This document shows positions 35,964 to 45,528 of a stretch of 64,000 nt of DNA, piece after piece. Position numbers and translations under genes: made by a program. The stretch covers positions 26,168-90,167 of the forward strand of contig JANWJX010000040.1 of assembly GCA_025451725.1 (NCBI GenBank), given 5' to 3'. The notes under the pieces were generated by a model. The model saw only the letters and a list, made by a program, of their open reading frames with translations, was not told the origin of the DNA and searched no databases. The first letter of the stretch is position 1. The number at the start of each line of letters is the position of its first letter. The stretch is from Allostellaceae bacterium (lineage in GTDB: Bacteria; Pseudomonadota; Alphaproteobacteria; ATCC43930; CGMCC-115725).

Positions 35964-37439
35964 GTGTTCAATCGCTGGAGCCTTGGCCGCAAGCTCGGCG
36001 CGGGTTTCGCCGTCGCCGGAACGATCCTCTTGGCGGTGGCGCTGCTCGGCTATAGCAGCACCGTGTCGCTGATCGAGAACGATCGGCAGGTCGCGCATTC
36101 GCGCCTGATCCAGGCTGCGTTCGCGGCCCTGATCTCGCAGATGAAGGACGTCGAGACCGGCCAGCGCGGCTATGTCATCACCGGCAATCCGGCCTATCTC
36201 GAGCCGTACGAAACCGCGCTCGGCGAGATCAAGAAGTCCTTCGACAATCTGCGCACGTTAACCGGAGACAATTCAGCGCAGCAACAGCATCTCAACGCGA
36301 TGCAGCCGCTGATCGACCGCAAGCTTGCCGAATTGAAGCGCGTCATCGAGCTGCGCAAGACCCAGGGTTTCGGCCCCGCCGCGGCGGAGATCGGCAACAA
36401 TCTCGGCAAGGATTTGATGGACCAACTGCGCGCCGTTGTCGTGGCCAGCGACCAGGAGGCCGATGCGCTCCTCGCACAGCGCGCACGCGCCGCCGAGACG
36501 AGCGCGGATTGGACCACCGCCGTCATCCTGTGGGGCAGCATCGCCGGGGCGGCGCTGGTCGCGCTGATCGGTTGGTTCATCGTCACGAGCCTTACAAGGC
36601 AAATCGGCGCCGCCGTGCAGCATGTGCAAAGCTCGTCGAGCGAGTTGCAGGCCGCCGCCAATCAGCAGGCGACCGGCGCGCGCGAGCAGGCGACGGCGAT
36701 GACAGAAATCGCCACCACGATCCGCGAGCTGCTCGCCTCGTCGCGTCAGATCGCGGAAAGCGCGCAAAGCGTGTCGCATATCGCCGAAGAGACCGCGAAC
36801 GGCGCGCGTACCGGCAACGGCACGGTCGAACAGGCCACCGACGCCATCGGCGGCATCCGCCGCCAAGTCGATCAGGTCGTGACCCATATGCTGGATCTCG
36901 GCAAGAAATCGCAAGAGATCGGCGGCATTGTCGAAATCGTGTCGGAACTGGCGGAGCAGACCAACATTCTCGCCATCAACGCCACCATTGAGGCGGCGGG
37001 CGCCGGCGAGCAGGGCCGGCGCTTCACCGTCGTGGCCGACGAAATCCGCAAGCTGGCCGACCGGGTCGGCGGCTCGACCAAGGAAATACGCCGCCTGATC
37101 GAGGAAGTGCGCAGCGCCGCCAACACCACCGTGATGGCGACCGAAGGCGGCTCCAAGGCGGTCGATGCCGGCTCGCGCCATTTCGGCGACGTCGCGACGT
37201 CGTTCACCCAGATTGCCGGGCTGGTCTCGACCACCACCGAAGCGGCGCGTGAGATCGAGCTTTCGACCAAACAGCAATCGACGGCGGTGGAGCAGGTCAA
37301 CATTGCCATCTCGAATGCCGCGCAGGCGACCAAGGAACTGGAGGCGAGCTCGACCCAGACGCTTGAAACCGCGTCGGCGCTGGCGGCGCTATCCCGCGAA
37401 CTCTCGGCGATCATCCGCCCGCAGATGGCGTTGGTCTGA
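35964..37439 (+). CDS. Methyl-accepting chemotaxis protein with periplasmic CHASE3 domain
   Basis: A 491-residue receptor. TM1 is about 11-30. A periplasmic CHASE3 domain (about 38-175) has the hallmark MKDVETGQRGYVITGNPAYLEPY. TM2 is about 184-208. The cytoplasmic hairpin tip is AEQTNILAINATIEAAGAGEQ at about 330-350. After TM2 it runs directly into the coiled signalling domain, with no recognisable HAMP of about 50 residues. GTG start with GGAGGAGCAACATC upstream. Sole receptor gene of the operon and so the input of the array. Confidence 0.92.
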   Translation: MFNRWSLGRKLGAGFAVAGTILLAVALLGYSSTVSLIENDRQVAHSRLIQAAFAALISQMKDVETGQRGYVITGNPAYLEPYETALGEIKKSFDNLRTLTGDNSAQQQHLNAMQPLIDRKLAELKRVIELRKTQGFGPAAAEIGNNLGKDLMDQLRAVVVASDQEADALLAQRARAAETSADWTTAVILWGSIAGAALVALIGWFIVTSLTRQIGAAVQHVQSSSSELQAAANQQATGAREQATAMTEIATTIRELLASSRQIAESAQSVSHIAEETANGARTGNGTVEQATDAIGGIRRQVDQVVTHMLDLGKKSQEIGGIVEIVSELAEQTNILAINATIEAAGAGEQGRRFTVVADEIRKLADRVGGSTKEIRRLIEEVRSAANTTVMATEGGSKAVDAGSRHFGDVATSFTQIAGLVSTTTEAAREIELSTKQQSTAVEQVNIAISNAAQATKELEASSTQTLETASALAALSRELSAIIRPQMALV

Positions 37440-37444
37440 TCGCC

Positions 37445-39328
37445 ATGGCGGACAACGCCGACCCGCTGCGTTATTTCCGCATCGAGGCGCGTGACCTCGC
37501 CGAGGCGATGGGCCGCGATGCGCTGCGGCTCGAAGCGGCGCCGTCGGCGGAGCTGGTGACGCGCCTGCTGCGCCTCGCGCATACGCTCAAAGGCGCGGCG
37601 CGCGTGGTGAAGCAGACCGAGATCGCCGACCGCGCGCACGACATCGAGGAAACGCTGGCGCCGCTGCGCGACCGACCCGGCAGTGCGCCGAAATCCACCA
37701 TCGAGACTTTGCTGCGCCAGATCGACGCCGTGTCGGCGCGGGTCGCGGCGCTGAACCGGGACGCAGCGCCCGCCGTGACGGCGGATAGGCTGACTGCGGA
37801 GGAGAGTTATGAGCGCGCCGACAGTGCTGAGCTCGACGCGCTCTACGACGCCATCGCGGAAACGGCGCGGCAAGTGCGCCAGGCGCGCGCCGCGTTGCCG
37901 CCGGAGATCGGTCGCCATGAGCTCGATCAGGCAGAACGTGAACTGGAGCAGGCGCGCGATGCCGCGTCCAAGTTGCGGCTGGTTCCGGCGTCGGCGAGCC
38001 TCGCGGCGCTGGAGCGTACAGCGCGCGACGTCGCGCAGTCGCTCGGAAAAGAAGCGAGCTTCGCAGCGACCGGCGGCGCCATCCGCCTCGAGGCGCGGGT
38101 ACTCGGCGCATTGCGCGGCGCGCTTATACAATTGGTGCGCAATGCGGTGGCGCATGGCGTCGAAGCGCCCGCTGAGCGGCAGCGGCTCGGCAAGCCGGCC
38201 GCCGGGTGCGTCACCTTGGAGATCGCGCGCCGCGGCGACCGTGTCGCGTTCGTTTGTGCCGATGACGGCGCCGGAATCGACCAAGACGCGGTGCGGCGCG
38301 TCGCGCGCGAGCGCGGCGCACCGGCTGCAGAGGTCGAGCGGCTCGATGCCGGCGGGTTGGTAAGCCTGCTGCTGCGCGGCGGCATCAGCACCGCCGCTGG
38401 TACCAGCCAGGTGGCGGGGCGCGGCGTCGGGCTCGATGTCGTGCGCGAAGCGGCGGCGCGGCTCGGCGGCGAAATCGCTGTCGAGACGGAGCCGGGCAAG
38501 GGCACACGCGTCACGTTGACCGTACCGGTGTCGCTGTCCATGGTCGAAGCGCTGTTGGTGCGAGTCGGCGAAACCGTCGCCGCGCTGCCGGTCGGCGCCG
38601 TCCGTGGCGCGATCCGGCTCTCGCCCGGCCACGGCAATTTCATTCTCCATGACGGTAGGGCGCTCCCGCTGACGCCGCTTCGAGTGTTGCTACCGGGCGC
38701 GGGCGATACTGCGTCGGCCGCGACGCGCGTGGCGTTGCTGGTGGCGGGCGAGGGCGGTATCGCCGCACTCGCGGCTGAGGCGCTGCTCGGCGTCGCGACA
38801 CTGGTAACGCGGAAATTGCCCGACACGCTGCGCGCCGATCCGCTGATCGCGGGCGCGTCGCTTGATGCCGACGGGGTGCCGCGCCTGGTGCTCGATCCCG
38901 AACGGCTGGTCGCGGCGGCGCGGGCAGCGCCGCCGGCCGAAGCGATTGCGCCGGCCGCGACGAAATCGCCGATTCTGGTGGTGGACGATTCCCTGACGAC
39001 GCGGATGCTCGAGCAAAGCATCCTGGAATCCGCCGGCTTCGAGGTCGACCTCGCGGTGTCGGCGGAGGACGGCTTGGAAAAGGCGGCGCGGCGGCGCTAC
39101 GGCCTGTTCCTGGTGGATGTCGAAATGCCCGGCATAGACGGCTTCACCTTTGTCGCCAGGACACGCGCCGACGCCAAGTTCCGCGATACGCCTGCACTGC
39201 TTGTGTCGTCGCGCAACGGCGCCGAGGACCGCCGCCGCGCCAACGAGGCCGGCGCCAGCGGCTACATCGTCAAGGGCGAGTTCGACCAGGGGCTTTTCCT
39301 CGACACGATCCGCCGGCTGGTCGCCTGA
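37445..39328 (+). CDS. CheA-type histidine kinase fused to a receiver domain (WspE-like)
   Basis: A 627-residue hybrid CheA. Domains: HPt with phospho-acceptor H46 in RLAHTLKGAARVV; no evident P2; ATPase with LVRNAVAHGVEAP near 231 and GRGVGLDVVR near 326; CheW-like P5 (about 365-490); receiver (508-625) with phospho-acceptor D558 and K near 604. The fused receiver may be a phosphate sink or relay. Begins five bases after the MCP stop, two bases before cheB. Confidence 0.93.
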   Translation: MADNADPLRYFRIEARDLAEAMGRDALRLEAAPSAELVTRLLRLAHTLKGAARVVKQTEIADRAHDIEETLAPLRDRPGSAPKSTIETLLRQIDAVSARVAALNRDAAPAVTADRLTAEESYERADSAELDALYDAIAETARQVRQARAALPPEIGRHELDQAERELEQARDAASKLRLVPASASLAALERTARDVAQSLGKEASFAATGGAIRLEARVLGALRGALIQLVRNAVAHGVEAPAERQRLGKPAAGCVTLEIARRGDRVAFVCADDGAGIDQDAVRRVARERGAPAAEVERLDAGGLVSLLLRGGISTAAGTSQVAGRGVGLDVVREAAARLGGEIAVETEPGKGTRVTLTVPVSLSMVEALLVRVGETVAALPVGAVRGAIRLSPGHGNFILHDGRALPLTPLRVLLPGAGDTASAATRVALLVAGEGGIAALAAEALLGVATLVTRKLPDTLRADPLIAGASLDADGVPRLVLDPERLVAAARAAPPAEAIAPAATKSPILVVDDSLTTRMLEQSILESAGFEVDLAVSAEDGLEKAARRRYGLFLVDVEMPGIDGFTFVARTRADAKFRDTPALLVSSRNGAEDRRRANEAGASGYIVKGEFDQGLFLDTIRRLVA

Positions 39329-39330
39329 TC

Positions 39331-40356
39331 ATGTCGCGGCTGCGCGCGCTGGTGGTCGAGGATTCCGCGACGGTGCGCCGCCGCATGGTCGAGATCCTGG
39401 CGGGTGACGCCGACATCGAGGTGATCGGCGAAGCCGAGGACGGCAAGGACGCGATCGCGCTGGCACAGAGGCTGCGGCCCGACATCGTCACGCTGGACAT
39501 GATGCTGCCGGTGATGACCGGCCTTGCCGCGACCGAATACATCATGGCGCATTGCCCCGTGCCGATCCTGATCGTGTCGGCGTCGACCAATCGCGGCGAA
39601 TTGCATCGCACCTACGACGCGCTGGCGGCGGGCGCGGTCGACGTGCTGGAGAAACCGACCAGGAACGAACCGCCGGGCCATTGGGAGGCGCGCTTTCTAG
39701 CCGCGGTGAAGCGCACGGCGCGGATCAAGGTCATCACCCACCCGCGCGGACGGCTGCCGACTCCGCGCGTCGCCGCCGCGTACGCGCCCGGCAAGATCGC
39801 GGCGGTCGTCGTCGGCGCTTCGACCGGCGGGCCGGCGGCGTTGCTGGAATTGTTGCGCGCGCTGCCCGCGCCGTTTCCGTTGCCGGTGCTGCTCGCGATC
39901 CATATCGGCGAGCCATTCGGTACCGCATTCGCGGAATGGCTCGACGGCCAGAGTGCGCACCGCGTCGCGTTGGCGCGCGACGGCGAGGCGCTCTCCGCGG
40001 CGTGCGTCCGCGTCGCGCCGCCGAACCGGCACATGCTTGCCGAAGGCGCGCGGCTGCGACTCGATGACGGGCCGGAGCGCAATTCCTGTCGGCCGTCGAT
40101 CGATGTGTTGTTCGAATCCGTCGCGCGATCATTCGGCGGCGCGGCTGCGGCCTGTCTTCTGACCGGCATGGGGCGCGACGGCGCGGCCGGGCTGCGCGCG
40201 GTCCGCGACGCGGGCGGCATCACCATCGCACAGGACGAGGCGAGTTGCGTGGTCTATGGCATGCCGCGCGAGGCGGTGCGGCTCGGCGCGGCGCAGCGCG
40301 TGCTGCCGCTCGCCGCCATCGGCCCGGCGATCGCGGACATGGCGGGGATGCGATGA
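39331..40356 (+). CDS. cheB: CheB-type protein-glutamate methylesterase (WspF-like)
   Basis: A 341-residue two-domain enzyme. N-terminal receiver with D56 (TLDMMLP), then a linker and a C-terminal methylesterase with the catalytic triad S164 (GASTGGP), H191 (AIHIGEP) and D283 (LTGMGRDG). It removes receptor methyl groups and resets the array opposite to CheR. The start is two bases after the CheA stop, and its stop overlaps the next gene (ATGA). Confidence 0.94.
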   Translation: MSRLRALVVEDSATVRRRMVEILAGDADIEVIGEAEDGKDAIALAQRLRPDIVTLDMMLPVMTGLAATEYIMAHCPVPILIVSASTNRGELHRTYDALAAGAVDVLEKPTRNEPPGHWEARFLAAVKRTARIKVITHPRGRLPTPRVAAAYAPGKIAAVVVGASTGGPAALLELLRALPAPFPLPVLLAIHIGEPFGTAFAEWLDGQSAHRVALARDGEALSAACVRVAPPNRHMLAEGARLRLDDGPERNSCRPSIDVLFESVARSFGGAAAACLLTGMGRDGAAGLRAVRDAGGITIAQDEASCVVYGMPREAVRLGAAQRVLPLAAIGPAIADMAGMR

Positions 40357-42335
40357 CTCCGCGCGTGTTGATCGTCGATGACAGTCTCACGGTGCGGATG
40401 AATCTCGCCGAGATGCTTCGCGTCGACGGCATCGAACCGACGATCTGCGCCAGCATCACGGAGGCGCGCGAAGTCCTGGCGACGGGCATGTACGATCTCG
40501 CCATTCTCGACGTGCTGCTGCCGGACGGTGACGGCGTCGATCTGTTGCGCGAAATCCGCGAGCGGCGCGGCGAGACGCCGTGCGCGGTGATGCTGCTTTC
40601 GACCGAGGCGGAAGTGCACGACCGCGTGCGCGGTCTCGCCACCGGCGCCGACGAATATGTCGGCAAGCCTTACGATCCCGGCTACGTGATGGCGCGGGCG
40701 CGCGAATTGCTGCAGCGGGGCGCACCGGCCGCGACGCCGGGCCACGATACGGTTCTGCTCATCGACGACAGCTTCACCTTCCGCGAAAGCACGAAACAGG
40801 TACTTGAGCGCGGAGGCTTCACGGTGTTGCTGGCCGGCACGGGTGGAGAGGGATTGCGCATCGCGGCGTTAGCGCGGCCCGCGGCCATCGTGGTCGACGG
40901 CGTGCTGCCCGATATCGACGGTGCAACCGTGATCCGCTCGATCCGGCTCGACGCCGCGCTGCGCCGTACGCCGTGCCTGATGCTGACCGCGTCGGAGGAG
41001 GACGGTGCCGAAATTCTCGCGCTCGATACCGGCGCCGACGCGTTCGTACGCAAGGGCGAGGACGCCGATCTACTGGTGGCGCGGCTCAGGGCGGTACTGC
41101 GCAGCGCCGAGACGCAAGGCCACGACGGCGGCACCGCCAGCATCATGGCGCCGAAAAAAGTGCTGGCGGTGGATGACAGCGAAACATATCTGCGCGCGCT
41201 GTCGGCCAATCTGGTGCAGGAAGGTTTCGACGTCGCCCAGGCACGCTCGGGCGAGGCGGCGCTGGAATTGCTCGCGGTGCAGCCGGTGGATTGCATCCTG
41301 CTGGACCTGATGATGCCGGGACTCGGCGGCACCGAGACCTGCCGCCGCGTCAAGGCGGCGCCCGGCTTGCGCGACGTCCCCGTCGTGATGCTGACCGCGC
41401 TCGAGGACCGCGCGGCGATGATCGACGGCCTCGCGGCTGGCGCGGACGACTATATCGCCAAGTCGAGCGACTTTGCGGTGCTTCGTGCCCGCGTCGCGGC
41501 GCAACTCCGGCGCAAGCAGTTCGAGGACGAGAACCGGCTCTATCGCGAGCGGCTGTTGCAGAAGGAATGGGAGGCCGCGGAGGCACGCGCGGCGCAGCAG
41601 CTCGCCGAGGCGCGCGCAGCGCTGACCGAGGCGCTTGAGCTAAAGAATCGCGAGCTCGAAGCCTTCTCCTATTCGGTGTCGCACGATCTGCGCGCGCCGC
41701 TGCGCACCGTTGATGGGTTCGGCCGCTTGCTCGAGGAGGAACATGCCGCCGCGCTCGATCTGACGGCGCGCGACTATCTGCGCCGCATGCGCGTAGCGAC
41801 CAAACGCATGACCGAGCTGATCGACGATCTTCTCGAACTGTCGCGGGTAGGACAGGTGGAACTGGCGCGGGAGTCGGTCGATCTGTCCGGCATCGCGCGT
41901 GCGGTGGCCGCCGATCTTGCGCGCGCCGATCCCGATCATCCCGCCCGGTTCGAGATCGCGGACCGAATCGCGGCGGCGGGCGATCCCCGGCTGTTGCGAA
42001 TCGTGTTAGAAAATCTCCTGGGAAATTCTTGGAAATATTCCCGCGCCGCGGCGGCGCCCCGAATCGGGTTCGGCGCGGAGCTACACGAGAATGTGATGAC
42101 CTTCCATGTCCGGGATAACGGTGCTGGATTCGATATGAATTTTGCTCATAAACTGTTCACGCCCTTCGAAAGGCTGCACTCGGCCGAGCAATTTCCGGGC
42201 TCCGGCATCGGTCTGGCGACGGTGCAGCGAATCGTCGCCCGCCATGGCGGGCGGATCTGGGCCGAAAGCGCAATCGGGCAGGGGGCGACTTTCTTCTGGA
42301 CGTTGGGGAAGGAAACCCCCATCTCCCCCGTTTAG
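40353..42335 (+). CDS. REC-REC-REC histidine kinase, output of the chemosensory operon (CheS-like)
   Basis: A 660-residue soluble protein. Three receivers have phospho-acceptors D53 (ILDVLLP), D182 (VVDGVLP) and D318 (LLDLMMP). A coiled linker (about 385-432) leads to HisKA with H444 in SYSVSHDLRAPL, then HATPase_c (about 540-655) with NLLGNSWKYS and GSGIGLATV. The kinase part is of the phytochrome-like class. No sensor or membrane region is present, so activity is probably set by CheA phosphorylation of its receivers. It takes the place where wspR, a diguanylate cyclase, stands in Wsp operons. Start overlaps cheB by ATGA. Confidence 0.92.
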   Translation: MTPRVLIVDDSLTVRMNLAEMLRVDGIEPTICASITEAREVLATGMYDLAILDVLLPDGDGVDLLREIRERRGETPCAVMLLSTEAEVHDRVRGLATGADEYVGKPYDPGYVMARARELLQRGAPAATPGHDTVLLIDDSFTFRESTKQVLERGGFTVLLAGTGGEGLRIAALARPAAIVVDGVLPDIDGATVIRSIRLDAALRRTPCLMLTASEEDGAEILALDTGADAFVRKGEDADLLVARLRAVLRSAETQGHDGGTASIMAPKKVLAVDDSETYLRALSANLVQEGFDVAQARSGEAALELLAVQPVDCILLDLMMPGLGGTETCRRVKAAPGLRDVPVVMLTALEDRAAMIDGLAAGADDYIAKSSDFAVLRARVAAQLRRKQFEDENRLYRERLLQKEWEAAEARAAQQLAEARAALTEALELKNRELEAFSYSVSHDLRAPLRTVDGFGRLLEEEHAAALDLTARDYLRRMRVATKRMTELIDDLLELSRVGQVELARESVDLSGIARAVAADLARADPDHPARFEIADRIAAAGDPRLLRIVLENLLGNSWKYSRAAAAPRIGFGAELHENVMTFHVRDNGAGFDMNFAHKLFTPFERLHSAEQFPGSGIGLATVQRIVARHGGRIWAESAIGQGATFFWTLGKETPISPV

Positions 42336-42460
42336 AGAGTGGTTCCGGAAACCGTCGCGATTAGGCATCGACTTTGCATGGCTGTCCTGTGTTCGGGCGA
42401 TCACTTTTTGGGTCGTTCCGGGGATGCCGGGCGACCGTTTCGCGTAACAGAGTGAAACGA

Positions 42461-44173
42461 ATGATGATGAATCGGCGCATGGGGATGAAGGGTTTCGCGA
42501 TCGTCGGCTTGACGGCGGCTGCCCTGGCCGCGTCGCCGGTTGCCGCGCTCGCTGGCACCGACATCACCACCTATCATGGCGACAATTCGCGTACCGGCTG
42601 GAACAGCACGGAGACGCAACTCAGCCCCACTGAAGTCGCCGGTAAATCCTTCGGCCTGTTGCGCTCGCTCGAACTCGACGACCAGGTCGACGCCCAGCCG
42701 CTCGTGGTCAGCGACCAGCCGATCGAGGGCCGCGCCGGCATTTCCGACGTGGTCTATGTCGCCACCGAAGCCAACAGCGTCTATGCCTTCGACCCCAATT
42801 CGGGCGAGCAGTTGCTTCACGTCAATCTCGGCAAGCCGGTGCCGCGCGACCTGCTGCCGGGGGGCTGCCTCAACAATGGACAGACGATCGGGGTCGCTTC
42901 GACGCCGGTGATCGATCTCCAGCGCGAGACCATATACGTCGTCGCCTATACGCTCGAGGACGGCACGCCGACCTACCGCATCCACGCCCTCAACCTTCGC
43001 AATTTGCGCGACCGCATACCGGCGCCGGTGGTCAAGAGCGTGGTCAATGCCTCGGTGCTGGATCCGGTGCGTTTTGAAGCCGCCTCCAATCGTCAGCGCG
43101 CCGGCCTGGTCCTGGCGAACGGGAATGTCTATGCCGCGTTCGCGAGCTTCTGCGACCTCAAAACCAGTTCGTCGCGCGGCTGGATCCTGGGCTGGCAGAA
43201 AGACACGCTGAAGCCGATGCCGTCGCGACCGTTGATAGACCGCAAGGCGTCGCACAATGAAGCCTGGTTCATGTCCTCGATCTGGATGTCGGGCGCCGCG
43301 CCATCGGTCGATCAGATGGGGCGACTCTATGTCGTCACCGGTAACCGCATCCTCGGCCCGACCGGTGCGCCGGCCGGCGAGCGGGAGATGAGCGAAAGCG
43401 CAGCCGCGATCTCGGCCGATCTGCGTTACGTCTCGGAATATTTCACGCCGTCGAACCGCGACGCCCTCGACGAGGCCGATCAGGATTTCGGCTCGGGTGG
43501 CATCATGACGCTGCCGGACCAGGAAGGGCCGGTGCCGCACCTCGCCACTGCGGCGGGCAAAGACGGCAATCTCTATCTCCTCGACCGCGACCATATGGGC
43601 GGCTTCACGCCGAACGGTCCGGACAAGGTGGTCGGCAAGTACCCGATCGGCGGCTGCTTCTGCACCCAGTCTTATTTCATCGGCAAGGACAGCGCCCCGC
43701 GCCTCGTCACCAGCGGCGGCGAGCATCTGATGGTGTGGAAGATCGCGACCTCACCTGATTCGGTGAAACTCGAACGCGATGTGGTGTCGCCCCCGATCGT
43801 CAGCGGCCAGTTTCCCGGTTTCATGACCAGCGTGTCTTCGAACGGCCTGGAGAACGCGGTGATCTGGGCGGTATCGCATCCGCCCAACGAAGGACCCAAG
43901 ACCATCACGCTGCACGCCTTCGACGCGACCAGCGCCGAAAAGCTGTTTTCGCACCCGGCCGGCAATTGGCCGAATTTCGACGGCACCGCCAACGTCGTGC
44001 CGGTGGTCGCCAACGGCAAAGTGTTCGTCGCGGCCTATCGCAGCCTGAGCATTTTCGGCCTGCGCGTGCCGTCGAAGAACCTGGTTTCGATTGCGCCGGA
44101 CAAGATCCCGTCGGTGGCGCTGCCGCCGCTCGCGGCGGAAGCGGATGAACAGGTCGCAAGAGCCGGAAATTAA
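42461..44173 (+). CDS. Secreted PQQ-like beta-propeller protein
   Basis: A 570-residue protein. A signal peptide within the first 33 residues (GFAIVGLTAAALAASPVAALA) is followed by repeated blades of the pyrrolo-quinoline-quinone-like type: VVYVATEANSVYAFDPNSGEQL, GNLYLLDRD and GKVFVAAYRSLSIFGL. An unusual cysteine trio occurs at GGCFCTQ and there are pairs at GGCLNN/SFCDLK. Whether it is an enzyme, a BamB-like scaffold or a sensor ligand cannot be told. The ATG cluster ATGATGATG at 42461 leaves three possible starts. It follows the chemosensory operon by 125 bases in the same direction. Confidence 0.7.
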   Translation: MMMNRRMGMKGFAIVGLTAAALAASPVAALAGTDITTYHGDNSRTGWNSTETQLSPTEVAGKSFGLLRSLELDDQVDAQPLVVSDQPIEGRAGISDVVYVATEANSVYAFDPNSGEQLLHVNLGKPVPRDLLPGGCLNNGQTIGVASTPVIDLQRETIYVVAYTLEDGTPTYRIHALNLRNLRDRIPAPVVKSVVNASVLDPVRFEAASNRQRAGLVLANGNVYAAFASFCDLKTSSSRGWILGWQKDTLKPMPSRPLIDRKASHNEAWFMSSIWMSGAAPSVDQMGRLYVVTGNRILGPTGAPAGEREMSESAAAISADLRYVSEYFTPSNRDALDEADQDFGSGGIMTLPDQEGPVPHLATAAGKDGNLYLLDRDHMGGFTPNGPDKVVGKYPIGGCFCTQSYFIGKDSAPRLVTSGGEHLMVWKIATSPDSVKLERDVVSPPIVSGQFPGFMTSVSSNGLENAVIWAVSHPPNEGPKTITLHAFDATSAEKLFSHPAGNWPNFDGTANVVPVVANGKVFVAAYRSLSIFGLRVPSKNLVSIAPDKIPSVALPPLAAEADEQVARAGN

Positions 44174-44312
44174 TAGTATTTAACGTGGCCCGCCCGGCCC
44201 TTCAGCGGATTGCATGTAGGGCTTGCCGCCGCCTATATTGGCTCCCGGAACAAGAGAAACGGGCTGCAGACCGGTCGCTTTGACCGGCTAGGCCCTCCAG
44301 GGAGCGCAAAAG

Positions 44313-45521
44313 ATGCAGAAAAGTTGGACAATCCTTACCGCCGGCGCGGCGGCCGCGTTGTTGGCCGTCGCGATGCTGCCGGCGGCGCAGGCCCAGACCG
44401 TGGTCAAGGTCGGCGTCATCAATACCTTCTCCGGCCCCAATGTCGCCCAGGGCGACATGATGGAGCGCGGCCTCCAGGCTTATTACAAGACGCACCAGAA
44501 AGAGCTGCCCAAAGGGGTAACGATCGAACTGGTCGAGCGCGACGATACCGGCATTCATCCGGACATCGCCAAGCGCCTCGCCACCGAACTGGTGACGCGC
44601 GACCACGTCAACGTGCTGATCGGCGCCGTCTGGTCGCCAAATGCGCTGGCCATTGCGCCGGTCGCGGCTCAGGCCAAGGTGCCGTTCGTGGTGACCAACG
44701 CCGCCGCCGTGCCGATCACGCTGAAGTCGCCCTATACCATCCGCACGTCGTTCACCCTGGGCCAGCAGGCATTTCCGCTCGGTACATGGGCGGCGAAGCA
44801 TGGCTACAAGACCGCCTATACCGCGGTGACCGATTACGCGCCCGGCCATGAAGGGCGCGACGCCTTCATCAAGGCATTCAGCGACGCGGGCGGCAAAATC
44901 GTCGGCCAGGTGACGTTCCCGCCGCCGCCGAACGTCGTCGATTTCGCGCCGTTCCTCTTGCGCATCAAGGACACGAAGCCGGACGTGGTTTACGTCTTCG
45001 TGCCGGCCGGCCCGATCGCGACGCAGATCATGAAAGCCGCGGCCGATATCGGCTTGCAAAAGGCGAAGATTCACCTGATCTCGACCGAAGACCTGGTGCC
45101 CGACGAAGAGATTCAGAATATCGGCGAGCTGGGCGTCGGCCTCGTGACCTCGGGCGTCTATTCATCGTTCGCGACCCGTCCCGCCAACAAGGCGTTCGTC
45201 GCGGCGTATGAAAAACTCTACACCGACGGCAAGCGGCCGGATTTCGAGACCGCCGATGCCTGGGACGGCATGTCGGCGATCTTCGATCTGGTCAAGGCGA
45301 CCAAGGGCAAGTTCACCGGCGAGGAAGGCATCGCGTTCCTCAGCAAGTGGAAGACCCAGCACAGCCCGAAGGGTCCGGTGATGATCGATCCCGAAACCCG
45401 GCAGATCACGCAGAACGTCTATCTGCGCCGCATCGAGAAAAAGGGCGGCAAGTTCGTGAATGTCGAGTTCGAGACGATCCCGATGGTGAACTACCTCGGG
45501 ATGCCGACCGGGAAGAAGTAA
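44313..45521 (+). CDS. Leu/Ile/Val-type ABC transporter substrate-binding protein (orphan)
   Basis: A 402-residue periplasmic binding protein of the LivJ/LivK-like Peripla_BP_6 family. Signal peptide ends about AAQAQ (residue 28). KVGVINTFSGPNVAQGDMMERG opens the mature fold, with LIGAVWSPNALAIAPVAAQAKVPFV near 107. No permease or ATPase gene is adjacent, so it either serves a distant transporter or acts as a sensor partner. Such proteins often bind aromatic acids or amides in this phylum. A 6-bp hairpin, CCGGTC-GCTTT-GACCGG, lies at 44271-44287 in the leader. Confidence 0.88.
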   Translation: MQKSWTILTAGAAAALLAVAMLPAAQAQTVVKVGVINTFSGPNVAQGDMMERGLQAYYKTHQKELPKGVTIELVERDDTGIHPDIAKRLATELVTRDHVNVLIGAVWSPNALAIAPVAAQAKVPFVVTNAAAVPITLKSPYTIRTSFTLGQQAFPLGTWAAKHGYKTAYTAVTDYAPGHEGRDAFIKAFSDAGGKIVGQVTFPPPPNVVDFAPFLLRIKDTKPDVVYVFVPAGPIATQIMKAAADIGLQKAKIHLISTEDLVPDEEIQNIGELGVGLVTSGVYSSFATRPANKAFVAAYEKLYTDGKRPDFETADAWDGMSAIFDLVKATKGKFTGEEGIAFLSKWKTQHSPKGPVMIDPETRQITQNVYLRRIEKKGGKFVNVEFETIPMVNYLGMPTGKK

Positions 45522-45528
45522 GCGACGG

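Noticed and set aside
40353..42335. Response regulator diguanylate cyclase (WspR) expected at the end of a Wsp operon
   Set aside because: No GGDEF or EAL sequence occurs; the C-terminal half is clearly HisKA plus HATPase_c.
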